From Eonycteris spelaea (lineage: Eukaryota > Chordata > Mammalia > Chiroptera > Pteropodidae), in NCBI GenBank assembly GCA_003508835.1, contig PUFA01000183.1:1364001-1428000 (forward strand): a stretch of 64,000 bases of DNA. Direction: 5' to 3'. Below the pieces are notes generated by a model, which was not told the DNA's origin, did no database searches, and saw only the letters and a program-made list of their open reading frames with translations. Shown here piece after piece: positions 11,298-26,900 of this stretch. The translations under genes were made by a program, and so were the position numbers. Within the stretch, counting starts at the first letter, position 1. Every line of letters starts with the position of its first letter.

Positions 11298-14200
11298 GTA
11301 AAGCTAAGAAGTTCCAATTCCTGTTCATATTCAGTAGCATATTCAGCGGCTATTTTAATCCAGTATGAAAAGGAAACGCATTTTGTTTTGTTTTCTTTTT
11401 ACAAGTGCAAACAAATTGACTCTAGTTCACTCAGCCTCCTAAATTTGTTGTCCAAACAACCACCAATGATCTTATTTTTAAAAAAGAAAAAAGGATAAAA
11501 AGAACTCATACCACCCTGGTTCCTATGGCACTCCTTAGTGGCCTGCAAGGCCTATGAGATGCCCACCTCCCCTAGTGCTCGACTTTTCCTCTTTTTGCCC
11601 AAGGGTGGTGAACTTCCTCTGTGTTATCTTATTAAGGTCACCTCCACAAGGAGGTCTTAGCTCAGGTAGTTCCCCAACCTCAATCATTCCTTATCACACC
11701 ACCTGATTTATTCTCTCTCTCTCTCCCCTGCCCCCTTCCTCCCTCTTTCTCTCTTGTTGTCATTGTCAAGATGTAGCCACTAGTCACATATAGCCATGGA
11801 GCACTTGAAATATGGCTGATATGACTGGGGAAATAAATATTTATTGGTTCATCTTATTAATAGCATTTATAATGACCTGGGGTTATTTTTGCTCACTTAT
11901 TTCTTCATTTGTTTATTGTCTGTCGCCCTTAGCATACAGAACAGTGCCTGGCACATAATAGGTACTCAAAAATATTTATTGAATGCATTTAATGAATGTA
12001 GGAAACCATATATAATTGTTAGTCTACTGATTTTGTAGAATAATTAAGTATATTTATTAAAAGGGAGTCATTTTTGCTAAAGTCCCCTTGGTCAGTGTTT
12101 ATGTCACCCTCTCTAGTGATATGTGTTCATTTCAAAATATATTGGGACAATGATGTCCATTGCATGCTAGAATTAATTTTAAGGCAAGTATTGTTGGTTG
12201 CCTTCTAGAATTTATGAATAGAGTAGCAGACAAAAATTTATACAAAATATGTGCAAAATGGACTGCTCAAGTTGCACAATGTGAATATACTTAAAACTAC
12301 TGAATTGTATACTTAAAAATGGTTAAATGTTATGAATTTTATATTTATTTTGTCACATTTTTTTAAAATAAAAGGACTACCCAAACTTACATTAAAGCTC
12401 AAAGTATAGTGAATAGTTTCTAGGAGAATGATATATTTACCAAAATAGGATCCTTTTCATGGATCCATGACATATTTCTACTAATGTTCTTTTATTTTAG
12501 TGGCCCGTCAGAGCTTTCTTTCCATGCCATTATTCTGCTCACTCTCTTTTGTTTATCTGACTCTTTTTTCTCAGGCCTCTCTTTCTCTTCACCCTCTGTG
12601 TGTCCTTTGCCAACTGTCATCTCTTTCTGTACATTGTGGTATTGCCTCATTTCAATTTTTACCACTAAGCAGATCACTTTAAAACTCTCTCCAGCCCTGA
12701 TACCTTCCAGCACCCAAGTTCTGCATTTCATCTGCCAGCTAGATATTTTCAAGTAATATTTCTGTTAGTAATCTACTATTTGTGTAACATATTGCCTCAA
12801 ACTTAGTGGTTTCAACAAGAAACATTAATTATCTCCCAGTTTCTGCACATGAGGAATTCAGGGTGAAGATCACCAAGGACCATCTCGAAAGGACCATGAT
12901 TGTACCCCAGATAAAGCAGAAATTCCTCATCTTGCTAAGCAGACCCACTTCATCTGCCATGGGCTGCACTGTGTTGATGACATCAATGTCCTCTGGTATC
13001 CAGGCTCAAAACCTTGGAGTTATCTGTGAATTTTTCCTCTCTCCACAGCCAATTTCTTGCTAAATCCTGTTGCCTCTTTCTTTTCCGTGAATGTGCTTCG
13101 TTCCTTTTGTTGGCACCCTGGGTCACTTGGATCACTTCAGCCGCTTTCCTGCAGCACAGCTTTGATACTGCTCCAGCCATGTTCCCAAACCTTCACTGGG
13201 ACAGAAGTCATAAAGAAGACGATGGCTAAGTTTGACAACATAAAGCTATAAAACTTCGTGTAACAATAAACACCAGTAATAAATTGAAAGAAAATTGACA
13301 AAATGTCAAAAATATTTGTAAGTATAGACTAAAGGGTGCTAGCTTTTTATAAATCAATAAAAAAATGAAACCCATACAAAAGAAGTCATACAAAAATTTC
13401 AAACTCATTAGTAAACTAATGTAAATAAATCAATAAATTATCATTTTTTGCTTATATAATTGAGGAGGATCACAAATAATATAAAAGTGAGGGGAAGCAA
13501 GTACTGTCTTTACTGATGCCCTGTCTGACAAAGAGTAAGGTCCAAATACATTGAAGATGAAAAATAATCAGGCCACAAAAAGGTATATGTGTGTGTGTAC
13601 GTGTTATATGAGTTATATATATATATACACACACATATATATATGAGTATATATATATAAAAGAGTTATATATATATAAAATATATATGAGTTATATATC
13701 TATGAGTTATATATATATATAAGATTATATATATATATGTTTAGTGTTTACATGGGTGCTGTTAATGTTACATATACACACACAACATTAATCTAAGTGG
13801 CTGGAAAGATTTTTCTCAACCTCTGTTGAGATCCTACTTCCAGATATATTACTGTTTTGCCTCAAATAAATTTTTATAAAAATTCACTTAAAATCTGAGT
13901 AGCTTTTAGAAATGATGTTGTAGGTGAAGTATTGCATGGAAAATACCACAACTTTGCTAATTGAGAAAATAGTATGTGTAGAATGACACAACCTTTGTAA
14001 AAAATCTATACAATATGTATTAAGGTATGTGTATACCCACAGGTACATTCACATACATACAGAGAAAAAAAGACATATTTGTTATTTTATAGGTGGAATG
14101 TGGGATTATTAATAATTTCAGCCTTGTACTTTTTATATTGTTTTCACTCATTAGATGAGTTTTGACACCCCCTCTGATTTGTTCCCTAATCCCATTTCCA

Positions 14201-17200
14201 ACCTCCCCTTCAAGTACCCTTCTGTTTTTCCACATACAAATCCTTCGCACTCCAGCTTCTATGCTTTCCTGCGGGGTTCTCACTTACAAGAAGGTCTTTG
14301 CCTGCCCATCTTCAACCATCAAGATCCCACTTGTTCAAGGCCGGCTCCAGGATGCCTTCCAGGGCCTTCCCACTCTAAACTTCTAAACTGATCTCTCTTT
14401 CTCCATAAACTCCATAGCTTTTTATTGGTGCTGCAGTTACGGTACTGAATTCTTTCCACGTTGATGTGCTTCAGCTGTTTATTTTGTGCCTTCCCCTTTT
14501 CTGAAATTATGTGTTTTATGCAGCAGAATCCTTATTCATTCATCCTGACATTCCACATAGCACCTAATAATGCTTTTGCATCAGCAGGTATTCAATAAAT
14601 AGTTACTGGAGAAATGATTCAGTGAATAGGTATTTTCAGGACCTCTGGCTCTATTAAGCTGGTGCATACTTGGGAAGTATAAAACCATTTTAATTCTAAG
14701 TAAAGAAAAAATATTTGGGAGGTGAATTTGTTAAGGAACTCAAGGGGTTTGCCACTTGGGTGTTCTGTTTCAAGAATGAGACGCTGTTGTTGTTAAATGG
14801 TTTTATTATTAACTTTTGTTGTTAAGTGTTATTACCTTGCAGCAAGTAAAGGAGAAGGGATTCACACCCAAAGCTTTGTCTGCCGGAAGGGAGGCTTGGC
14901 CATTGCTTATATACACTATTCAGTTAATTACATGTTGATTTCTTCTTTGCAGTTGGCTAAATTTATCAATTTATGGACAAGCTCATCAGGTTATAGCTGC
15001 CTCTGCAAAATACTGTGCTATATTTTAACATTTAGCAAGAACAGCATTTAGTAAGAACTGCCCAGACCTTGAGATGCTTGTCCTAACAAACCATCTGTAA
15101 AAATATATATTAATGCATTTCATAGTATTCTCTCCCATTATTTAGTATAGGTGATCAAAAATGGCATACAGCACAAACTTTTTTTCCGCCCTTTTATTCA
15201 TGAGCCAACTTTGTCTCCATACTATAAATAAACAGAATGTTATATTAGGCCTCGTTTTTCTCACTTTCCCACATTTCTTTATGTTAACAAGTTTGCCTAG
15301 CAACATCTGTGTCACACAGTATTAATGTTTATTCTTTCTTCCTTTCTATGTTAATGTAGTTTTTCATTATTTCTTATCTTGAGAAATTTACATTTTTTCT
15401 CATTTCTCCAATACTTCTCAGAAAACTCTAGACCGTAGAACTTAAATTGCTTATTTTGTTACAGGAACCCAAAAGCAAATATTTTCTGTCATTCCTACCA
15501 TTATCAAGCATACTCTTTTATTTCTTGCCTCAAAAGAGTGTTATATGTTTTCTTGAAATTATAAGAATAAAAATTTTTATTGTAGAAATTTTGAAAAGAA
15601 ACAAAGGGTAAAATAAGACCATTTAGAGGAAAATAAAATTGCTTAAAACCTCTCTCTTAATCACTATAACATTATGGTGATTCTGTCTCCAGGTTATCTT
15701 TAATGCATTACTGTATTTTATTTATAATTATTAGAATGCTTGGTGTCATGGTGGATATACTATTTTATAGCAGCTTTTTATACTTAGCAATATATTGTGA
15801 ATATATTTTGTCAAGTTTTCATATAATAAAATATTCTTGCATGATAATATTAAATGTTCCAGTAACAATACTGTTACCACATACCAGGTGTCTATTACAT
15901 GTCATGCCATCCTAGGTGTTTTACATACATGAGCTTCTTTAGTCTTCCCAACAATCCTGAAAGGTAGATCTCATTACTCTCATTGTATAGGTGAAAGAGC
16001 TAAGGCTCAAAGAGCTTAAGCGATTTGCTCAAGGATGCACAGTAACCTAGCACATCCTTGCTCTTTCTCTGCTCTTTCCACTGGAATACATTGCTTCCCT
16101 TGATTTTTTAATGACAGCATATCACAACATCAGGTTTAAAATACCACAATTTATCTAACTCTTTTTTCTACTTTCAGACAATTATATTGTCTGATTTTTT
16201 TTGCTTTGATTAAATACCTATATATGTAGAGTATGATTCATATTTATTAAACAATATACATAGTATATATTATATAAGTAGATATATTTACCTATACATG
16301 TATTAAATAAAAAGGGTCTAAAAATTAACAGTAATTACCCTGAAAAAATAGGAACTCATGGAATGGGTGGGGAGGAAAAAGGAAAGTTCCATTTGATCTT
16401 ATCCACTTCTCTCTGGCTTAAAATATTTTTTAAAATCACAAGCATGTATTTTTAGAGTAATTAAAAATTAAAAATAAAACATTTTAATGATGGATTTTGT
16501 ATGAGAATCTTCAAGCACATTTCTGATTATTTCCTCTGGTTAAATTTTCAGAAGACATTATTAATAAGTCAAAAATAAAAGCATTTTAAAGGTCCTTATT
16601 ACATACTGTAAAATTACTTTCTCAGAAAAACTACCCATTTATAGACTTACCCATTTATATACTTACACTGGAAGTATATGAGTGTTCATTTTGCTGCTTT
16701 CTGGTTGACAGTGGGTATTAACATTCTTTTGGTCTTTGCCAATTTTACAGAACAAACATTCTATCAAAATTTGTTTTAGTTTTTATTCTTTCATTCCTAA
16801 GTGAAGTTCAGTATTTTTCTCTGTCAGCTATTTTTATTTCTTTTATTTTTTGAGTTGCCTATTCAGATATTTTGCCATATTTGTATTTAGGTTTGCCAGA
16901 ATTAATTTTTAATTAATTCTTATTAATTGCCAGAATTCTTTATATATTACAATTACAAAAGTTTTGTCAAATATATTTTAGGTTTTTTTTTTTACCTAAT
17001 TTATGTTTGCTTTTAATTTTGTTTATAATATTCTTATGAAAAATAGTTAAATTTTTTTAAGGAGCTAAATCTATCAATCTGGTAGGAATAATTCGGTAAT
17101 TTTTGTTTCAAAACTCATGTACTATCTATACAATTTAAATTGGGGTGGAAGATATTGAAGCTTAGAAAGGCTAAATAACTTACTGAAGGATACGATACAT

Positions 17201-20200
17201 ACATAGCTAGAAAGCTGTAAAGTTGGGATCAAGAATGTTAATTTTAAAAAATTCTTATTTCTGAGTGACGATGAGGAATTTGGGAACTCATCCATTATGT
17301 GTGCACCAATGGTAAAAGAACATTATGGAGAGGAACAGAAGGTGGAGCAGCTGGGCTGGAAGTCAGGGTGGAAATGACAAGTAGGCAAAGTGTCAGGAAT
17401 GAGGGAGGAAAGGTAGAAATGAGGTGTGGCTACTGCCATTGACACCAAAACATTTGAAAAGTACTATCCACAGATGACAAATAAAATAACAAGAAAATAC
17501 AGTGACTATAAATGAAGTCACAAGACACACTTTTTGTTTGAAAATGAAAAATGGAGTAATCTTAATACTGAACTTTACTAGTCTCATTTATGTGATATGT
17601 GACACATTTTCATATCTTAGGTTTTATTTGTTTCTTCTCAGCAGTGATTGCTTCTGGACATTGCATTTTTATAAAGAATTCCTTTGCTACTGAAAGATAA
17701 ATATTAAAATAACTTTAGGAGCCTAAATAATTAATACAGTATCACCAGCCCTACTGAATTTTTTTTAAAATGTATATTTTTTATTACAGTTGACATTTAG
17801 TATTTTACTAGTTTCAGATGTACAGTATAATGGTTAGTATTTATATAACTTATAAAGTGATCTTCCTAAGTCTTGTACCCACCTGACACCATATATAGTA
17901 ATTACGATTTTATTGACTGTATTCCCTAAGCTGTACTTTACATCCTGTGACTATTTTGTAACTACCAGTTTGTATTTCTTAATTTTTTCAGCTTTTGCAC
18001 CCATCCTTCCAACCCTCCTATCTGACAACCATCAGTATGTTTTCTGTATCTATGAGTTTGTTTCTATTTTGTTTGTTTGTTTATTTTGTTTTTTAGATTC
18101 CACATATAAGTGAAATCATAAGGTATTTATCTTTGTCTGACTTATTTCACTTAGCATAATACCCTCTAGGGCCATCTATGTTGTTGCAAATGGTAAGATT
18201 TGATTCTTTTTTATGGCCAAGTAATATTCTATTGTATATATGTACCACTTCTTTATCCATTCATCTTTTGATTGGAACATTTACTACATTAACACTTAAA
18301 GTAATTATTGATAGGTATATAGTTATTGCCATTTTATTAATTGTTTTCTGTTTTTGTATTTCTTTTCTGTTTCTTATTCTCTTGCTCGCTTATATGTTGA
18401 TGACTTTCTGGAGTGTTGTGTTTGGATTCTTGTCTCTTTATTTCTTGTATGTAGATTTTTGGCTTGTGGTTACCATGTGCTTCATGTACACCAAACTATG
18501 TTTATAGCAGTCTATTTTAAGTTGATAGTCGCCTAAGTTTGAACACATTCTAGAATCACTACCATTTTTACTCACCCTCTTTGTGTTTATGTTGTTATTG
18601 CTTTTTACTTCTTTTGTGCGTGCGTGTGTGCGTGTGTGCATGTGTGTGTGTATCCTTTAATTAACCATTGTAATTACACCTGATCTTCCTACTTTTTTCT
18701 TTTAACTTTTGTACTAGCTTTGTTGTTTGATCTACTAGTTTTATTATGTTTGCCTTTGTTGTTGAGAATTTTTTTCTTTGTGATATTTTCTTACATTTAA
18801 AATTTCCTTCTTAAAGAAGTCCCTTTAACATGTCTTGTAATACTGGTTTGGTTGTGATAGACCCCTTCAGCTTTTTCTCGTCTGGGATCAACTGAATTTT
18901 TAATATAGCAAAACTTTACCAGAAATAGTTATTTCTTTTTGTTGATAATTATCACTGACAAACTGTTGATTAGATATAGGGCACTTTGCTAATTCTAGAA
19001 ATGTTGTTTCCTGATGCTGAGAGACTGGTTTTAGAGGTGCTGTTAAAAGCCAGGGAAATCTTGAAAAATTTTAGATGGGAATGAGCAAAAAGCATGTTCC
19101 TGAAAACAAGTTATCTTTACAGACTATTCTGTCTCTTAATATAATTTAGATGCCCATCCAAGAAAAAGAAGCTTCAAAGAAAGAAGTCATCCTTCTGGCA
19201 AAGATGAAGCATCCTAACATTGTAACGTTCTTCAGTTCATTTCAAGGTTTGACTTTCTAGCATTTTAAAAGTATTTTAATAAAGTATAGGCATGTAGACT
19301 TCTGTAAAGGATACATTCCTGAGAACTGTGTATAGTTTTGTGAATGGACTCGTTTTCCCTTTTACTTAAATTGTATTTTGAGACATCATTTTATTTCTTC
19401 TCTAGTGAGTTTTGGTAGATAGCTTTCCTAAGTTTTCTTAAGTTTCCCTACCTCTCATTAACTCTTACTCCCTCAAATAATTAATGATTGATATATTAGC
19501 TTTGCTGTAGTAAAGCTCTTCTCCTGAGAGAGAAAACAGCAAGACGCAGAGCCCGCCACACCATCACTCTCAGAGGCCTGCTAGGATGCGACACGTTTCT
19601 CATTTTCCTTATGTGCTCACATTCCTGACGCAGAGCTGCTGCGCAGCTAACCCTGATAATGGAGTGGTTGGAGGAGGGTATACTCTGCCCACATGACACC
19701 CTGAAGGTCCTGTGGCAAGAATGGGGCTGTCCGGCCCTCTTACAGAGATGCAGCTAACAGCCATTCGGTACGGCCAAGCAAATGGCAAAAATAGCGGGGA
19801 AAACTTTAAGGAGGCAATTCCTTCATGTACATACCTGAATATAACATCTGTCTGTATCCATCACTCTACACCAAAGGTAAGAGCAAAACAAGCAAACAAA
19901 TAAACATGAAAAGAGCATTGGTCAGAAACCATCCATTCACTTACCAAATATTTACTGAGTGGTTACCACATGCCAGGCATTGTTCTAGGTACCAAGATAA
20001 AGCAGTGAACAAAACAAATGAAAATTCCTGTCCTCATGGAGCTTGCATTCGTGGGAAGAGACAGGCAATAAATGTATACAGTCCATCAGGTGTTTATAGG
20101 CTGGGACAGGGCTGTAAATGCCTTAGTTCACTGTGGGGTGTCCCGAATCTCAGCACTCAGCACCGAGGGTGCTTAGATTCATAGGTGGTAATTAGTTAAT

Positions 20201-23200
20201 GAAGCAGGAGTTACCTGGATATCTATAAGCAACATCTGAGAGCTAAAAATAAGTAAATAAATAAACACTATTTTCTGAGCTTTATGCTGTGCAAAATACT
20301 GTGTTTCTTACAAATGAAAACCACTGCATTCAAAAGAGTTCTCTGTGTGAAGCCCTCTTTGACTCCGGGTATTTAAAAGAGCTTTCAGGTTTCTTCTGAG
20401 GTCTTCCTGGGAGCCGAGCAGTACCTGTGAGCAGAAGTTGTATTAAAACACTTTTAGGGGGCAGTGCTAAATAAAGTGTCCAGATTCCTGGTCATCGATT
20501 CCTAACAACAATGCCATAGACAATCCTTCTTCTCAGTCTTTGGGTTATTATTGTAACTCCCTCTGTCTGGCTACCTCCTGCTCATCCTCAGGCCTCCTCT
20601 GAGATCACAGTTCAGAAATTAGCCCCCTTTACTGATCTTGCCAAGCACCTTGTACTTGTGCACATATGTCTATTTATATAAGCAATTATGAATTGGTTTA
20701 ACATTTGTCTCCCTCTTAGGTAGAACACTAAATGGATTATTTTACTTACCACTTGATCCTCAGAATTTGGCACATAGTAGGTGCTCAGTACATATTTGCC
20801 AAATGAGTGCATGGCCTTTAATAGATGGAGTATATCTTTATACCATGCAAAATGGATAGCTGAGGACAGCTTACCCTGGATACTGTTATAAAATCAGTCA
20901 TTTTTTACAGTATAAATAACCTTTGCTGAGTCTGTTAATGTTGTAAGCTTAATTTTCTTATGAAGTTTTTTTTTTTTTTTTTTTTTTTTTTAAGTAGAGC
21001 ACCCCTGTGTTTACAAAAACTAGAGCTATTGTGATGCCTTTGAGTTTGCCTGGAGATTTTTGGGACCTGAAACACCAAGCTTATCTGAAATCTTTTAGAG
21101 AGTGTATGTAAAGACTCTGCTTGCCCTCAGGCAACTTATTTCTGAACAGAAGAACCCCAGCTGTAGTTCATTAAATGTTTGTCTACAGAGAGTATGAAGT
21201 TTTGTAGGTTTGACGCAACATACGAAAATAAGGAGAATGTGGTGAGATTTTCCTAAGGCTACATTAATTCCACTTAAATTTTTTTCAGTAAATGTTTAGC
21301 GAGTACCTGTTACACACCAGGCATGTTCTAGGTTTTGGTGATATACCACGAGGAACCAAACAGGAAAAAATCTCTTCACTGTTTTCTGTTCCTGCATAAC
21401 AGTGACCACATTGTTAATGGCTTAAACCACACCCACTTATCATCTCCTGGTTTCTCTAGGTCAGAGGTCTGGGCTTGGCTTAGCTGGATTCTCTGCTCAG
21501 GGCCTCACATAGTTGAAATCAAGATGTCAACTGGGCTATCTCATCTGAGGCACATAGTTCTCTTCCATGCTTATTCATCTTATTGGCAGAATTCATGTAC
21601 TTGTAATTGTAGGCCTGAGGTGTCTGCTTTCTTGCTGGCTGGTATGGTGGTGGGTGGTTCTCTGCTCTAGATGCCAACTTCCCTTCCCTGCCACGTGGCC
21701 CTTTCATAGGCCCTTTCCTGCGTGGAATCCCTCACTTCCTCTATCTCTGACCTCTAGACCCGGATTCAAATGGCTCCTGTGATTAAATCAGGCTCACCCC
21801 AACAATACCTTGTTCTATTAAAATCAGCCAATTAGTAACTTTCATTATATCAGCAAAATCCCCTTTGTTAACAATTCTGAGAGTGACATCCCATCATATT
21901 TACAGGTGCTGCCCTCACTCTAGGGAAGAAAGTATACAAGGTGTGTGCACTAGGGCCACCTAAGAACCTGCCTTCTATAACTGTGGAGCTTATATTTTAG
22001 GGGGAAAGGGTGGAGAAAGACAGATAATAAATGTCAACGTAATAAATACAATCGAGATAGTATGTGAGAAGGTGATAAGAGCTGTGGGAAAATAAAATAG
22101 GGTGAGGCAGGAGTGGAGGGAATGGTTTTAAATAGGGTGGTCAGGATGGGCTTTACTGTGAAGGTGACATCTGAGCAAAGGCTTGAAGAGCTATGCCGAT
22201 GTCTGTGCAAGAGATTTCCAGGCAAGAGGAACAGTCACGGCAACGGGATGGGGCAAGAGCACATTGTGAGTGCACTGACTGGAGTGCTGCATATTCTTTT
22301 TCCTAGGCTGCTCCCCTCATTTCTGATTTCTAATTTCCGATTTCTTTAGAGTCGAGTAAGAATTTACGGATACTCTGTGCCCGATCCTTTAAAGCTTTCC
22401 CAGTTATTTTCCACTTGTCCCATTCAATGATTAAGTCAATGACTTAATTGTTTTTTAACTATTTACTTTTAGAATCCTTCAAAGAATTCGGTGTAGTTTT
22501 TGTAGAAATAATCACATCTTCCTTTTCCCATTTATAGTTCATTAGTTATGTAATAAATACAATAACAAGTATAATTAGCATAAAGAGCTTTGCGAGAACA
22601 AGCACGACCTCAGTCAGAATCAGTGGCAGAAGAGGTTCCTGGACATAGCAGAGAGTCTGATAGCCACCAGTGGAAACCTTAGTGGGCAGCCATAGCGGAG
22701 CGTGCCCATTAATCCAGTGAGTCCTCAATAACATGGTTAAATAAGTGCCATATAAATAAAAGTTTGTGCCCAAATTCAAGAAGGTCTATTTGTTCTTGGA
22801 GTGTTGGGAAAGACTCACAGCTGCTATTTTATAGCAGATTTCTAATCTTCATGGAATGTATTAATAGTAATAGCTAACATTTTTTTTGAACTGTCATTAT
22901 GTGTAGGCATTGTTCTAAACATCTGACATGGGTTAACTCATTTAATCATTGCAACAATCCTAAGAAGAGTTTCTATATTATTATCTCCATTTTACAGATG
23001 AGGTAATGAGGCACAAGGAAATTAAAATAACTTGCTTAGAGCCACCGAGCTAAGAAATTTAAGTGGTGAAGTGAGATTAGAACCCAGCCCATCTTGATTC
23101 TATAGCCAGAGTTTTTAACTATATGTATATTACATTTTTCTGTTATAGTCTCCATCTTCTGGAACTTGAAAGGTAAATGATTTGTAAATATCTGAAGCTC

Positions 23201-23914
23201 CTCCAGAACTGAATGATGCCTTTTCTTACAGAGGACAACAGACTGTTTATTGTGATGGAGTATTGTGATGGTGGAGATCTCATGAAAAGAATCAGTAGAC
23301 AACAGGGAGTGTTGTTTAGTGAAGATCAGGTAAAAAACACCTCTAAACACTTTTAATTTTCTTTTTAATTTATATGGGAGGGTATTAACATCTATAATGC
23401 CATAAGTAATATACTGCATTTAGGTGAAGCATGTTTTCTGGCAGAGAAATTCAAACCATGACATAGTAGATCAATACTCTCGATAGATTTGGTCCAGAAC
23501 ATGTTTGCAATTGAACTTAAATTGAATCTCTTTTTGAGAGTGAAGTTCGCCTGTGAAAAGTAGTGTTTTACTTTTGAACATCTCATGTAGCTGTCCCTGA
23601 GATAAATATTCATGGCTAAACAAAAAAAAAATCTGAATGTGGATGTTCCTTAGCCATTTTAAATGTGATATATTTACAGCTTCATTCTTCTTCCTTTTAC
23701 TGTTTGGTACCCTGTGTTAAAATAGCTATCCCACTTTGCTAAGAAGGATAGAAGCTCTTCTTAGCAATGGCTATTTTGTTTCATTGTTTATGGAGAAGAA
23801 GCAAAAAGGTAAAGAACGACGACCTTAATTTTCGTTTTCGCTGTCAAACACATTCTTCTCCTATACTCTGAGCTTCCTTTGGAAACCTCTTGGGAGTTGT
23901 TCTCATGAAGGAGA

Positions 23915-23969
<55 letters not shown>

Positions 23970-26900
23970 AGAAGATCTGAATCAGGGCCTGCGTGATTGA
24001 TGGGAAAGGTCACTGTCTCAAGCAGGGCCCAGGAACGGCTCACCATCTCTCTTTAGGCCATGTTTCCTTGGTCTTTTAGCATTTCAGAGCATCATGCCCA
24101 TACAACTTCTTCCTAGAGTTAAAATGGAATATTTTGACTGTATCAATGATTAAAGAATCAATACCTCTAACCTCTTGAATTTAAGCATTTTCTCTATGCT
24201 TATTTACATTATATATTACATTCCATCTTTGCAGAAAATCTCCTTTCTTCCTATCTAGGTATTATTTTGCCACATTTAATAAAAATTCTTCTCCATAAAA
24301 TTTTAAATTTTAATTTCCTGTTCTTGGGAGAGAACTAAAGTTACAACTGAATTGTAGTATCTGGAATATGGCTTCCCCCCAGCCCCCCTATTATTTTCCT
24401 CTTTCTGTATCATTTGGAGGACAGAAAACAAAATTTTAGAGTAGTTTAAATGAATCTCTATAGGCATAGAACACATTTTTACTAAAGAGACTCATGACCA
24501 GCTAAGGTAAATAAAGTCATGACTAAGAAAATTAAACTTTAAAAAGTTTAAAAGTATCATTTTGTTTTTATATCACATACATACGCATTGGTATTTCACT
24601 AAAAATTTTTAATACCCTTACATATTATCCATTTCTTCTTTCTCCCTCTGCCTTTGGCATCCTCCTTCCACTGAAAAGGAAAAAACAATGGCACCAAAAT
24701 TATCAAGAGACAGGGCTGCTTGTCTATTTTCCTGATGCAGTTAGAGGCCCAGTGTTAAGGAAAAAAGAAAATCGCGACCAGCCTTCTGCTCTCCCTTGCT
24801 TCTGTCTGTCTTGTATGTGGTGTTCCCTTCAATGCCAACACGATTAGATTGCTTTTACACTTCTATTGTTTTGGCTGTAAAAAGAAAATAATATGATAAG
24901 ATGGTATATCAATTAGCTTTATTCATTTAAACACACTTACATAAGTATATTATTTCTCTTTTTGCATATTATCTTGAAGACATTTCAACGACCACCAGAC
25001 TACTCACTAGTTTTGTTTTATGTTCCCTCTATAGATTCTGAGTTGGTTTGTGCAGATTTCTCTGGGACTAAAACATATTCACGACAGGAAGATCTTACAC
25101 AGGGACATAAAAGCACAGGTAACAGCTCAGAGGAAAGACCAAGACCTTTTGTTTTCTCAAAATCTCTCAAACAACATAGCATTTTCTCCATTTATAGAAC
25201 ATTTTTCTTAGCAAGAATGGAATGGTTGCAAAGCTTGGGGACTTTGGTATAGCAAGAATCTTGAACAAGTAAGTACTTTTTAAAATTTTTTTTCCTATTC
25301 ATAACAACCAAAAAATATATTTTTTAGGCATCATAAATTAAGAAGATATTAAAGGCTTGGTTTCCATATAATTTTAGATAACTGTTTATATACATCCACT
25401 AAATTATTCAGATGATTTACCTTGAGATAAAAGTTCCCAAAATAAATCTTGGCATAATAGAATGATGGTGGCAATGTGTAGTGTGATTTAAACTTATCAA
25501 ATGAGATGTAACTTTAATTTGCAGAAAGCAGGTGAGTATTTAGCAAAACAAGCAAGTTCACAGATGCTGGGGAAAATATATTGGTGTAACTGTTTTGAGA
25601 GACAATTTGGTGGTAATATCAAGAGATTTTAAATGTTCTATTTCTGGGAATTTGTTCTAAGGGAATACTTTGAAATGTGGAAATCATTTAAATGCCTAAT
25701 AATTGGGAAATGATTGAATGTAATAGAATTTGGTATAGCCAGTACCTGAGTATTATATAGTCACTAACATTCATGATTTTGAAGACTTCTTGATGGTATA
25801 AAGAAATATTTCTTATATTAGGTGACAAATGTAATTCTGAATTTTAAATATACTATGATCACAGAATTGTGAAAAATATGCATTGCAAAAAGACAGGAGA
25901 GAAATATATCAGATTTTAACAGTAATTGTTTTGGGGTGGTAAGGTTATGACTAATTGTATTCTTCTTTATTAACTTTCATATTTTCCAAAATTTAAATCA
26001 AAAGATTGCATTGCTTTGATAATTGGAAAGTGGGGACTCTTTCTACATCTGGAAGACTTTTGCAATATGACGACTGTACCTCCTTGTGGAGTTTTTAGGC
26101 CATAAAGTTTTTTAATGTGTAGATTTTAGGAAGGTGAATTGCAGGTTTAAAAATCAACTATTTCTGTTACTCTATTATCAATGTACAGTATGTTTTTCTT
26201 TATTTTAATATGTGCATGCATCAAACTTTGTTATCTATTTTATACTTTTTTCTTGCACGTCCATATCTTAAGCCTTTTTTTACTCCAATAATGAACTGTG
26301 TTATTTTACTATTTAATTATTAGTTCCATGGAACTTGCTCAAACTTGTGTTGGAACACCTTACTACCTGTCTCCAGAGATTTGTCAGAATAAACCCTACA
26401 ACAATAAATCGTGAGTTGCTGACTATAGGTTTGAAAGTCTCAGTAAATCTGATGGATTCTCTCTTTCTTATGGTACTTTTGTAATTTCATTTTCTTCATG
26501 TGTGAAATGGGGATCCCAGTGACTGTCTCTGGCCGCTTCAGTGTTCCCAGAAGTTTTTGAACTAATTTAGCAAATTTAGTGTATTTGATTTTCATATTGT
26601 CTAAGCACTATTTAATTTATTGCAGAAAAGTGTTGTAGGTGGGCTAGATAGAGGGCAGCATGGTCTGGTGATGGAGTATTGGATTAGGAGCTTGGAATCC
26701 TAGTCTTGTGTAGGGGTTCAGAATGAATTACCCCAAGATGCCTCAGTGGTATGTGGATTATTTTGAGCTAAAGGCAACCAAGACCCTGTGGGTTCAAGAG
26801 AAACTTCTGCTCTCTCTTAATTACCTAGAAAAATTTAAATTAGGGGCCTTGCCCATAATAAGAGATTGTCAGAAATAACCTTTTTGACCTTTCTATAGGG

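Noticed and set aside
17913..18507. Hydrophobic ORFs that look like membrane proteins
   Set aside because: They are antisense translations of an AT-rich L1 3'UTR. Similar Phe/Leu-rich frames appear at 32131-32445 and 39794-40042 on the minus strand of the L1 copies.
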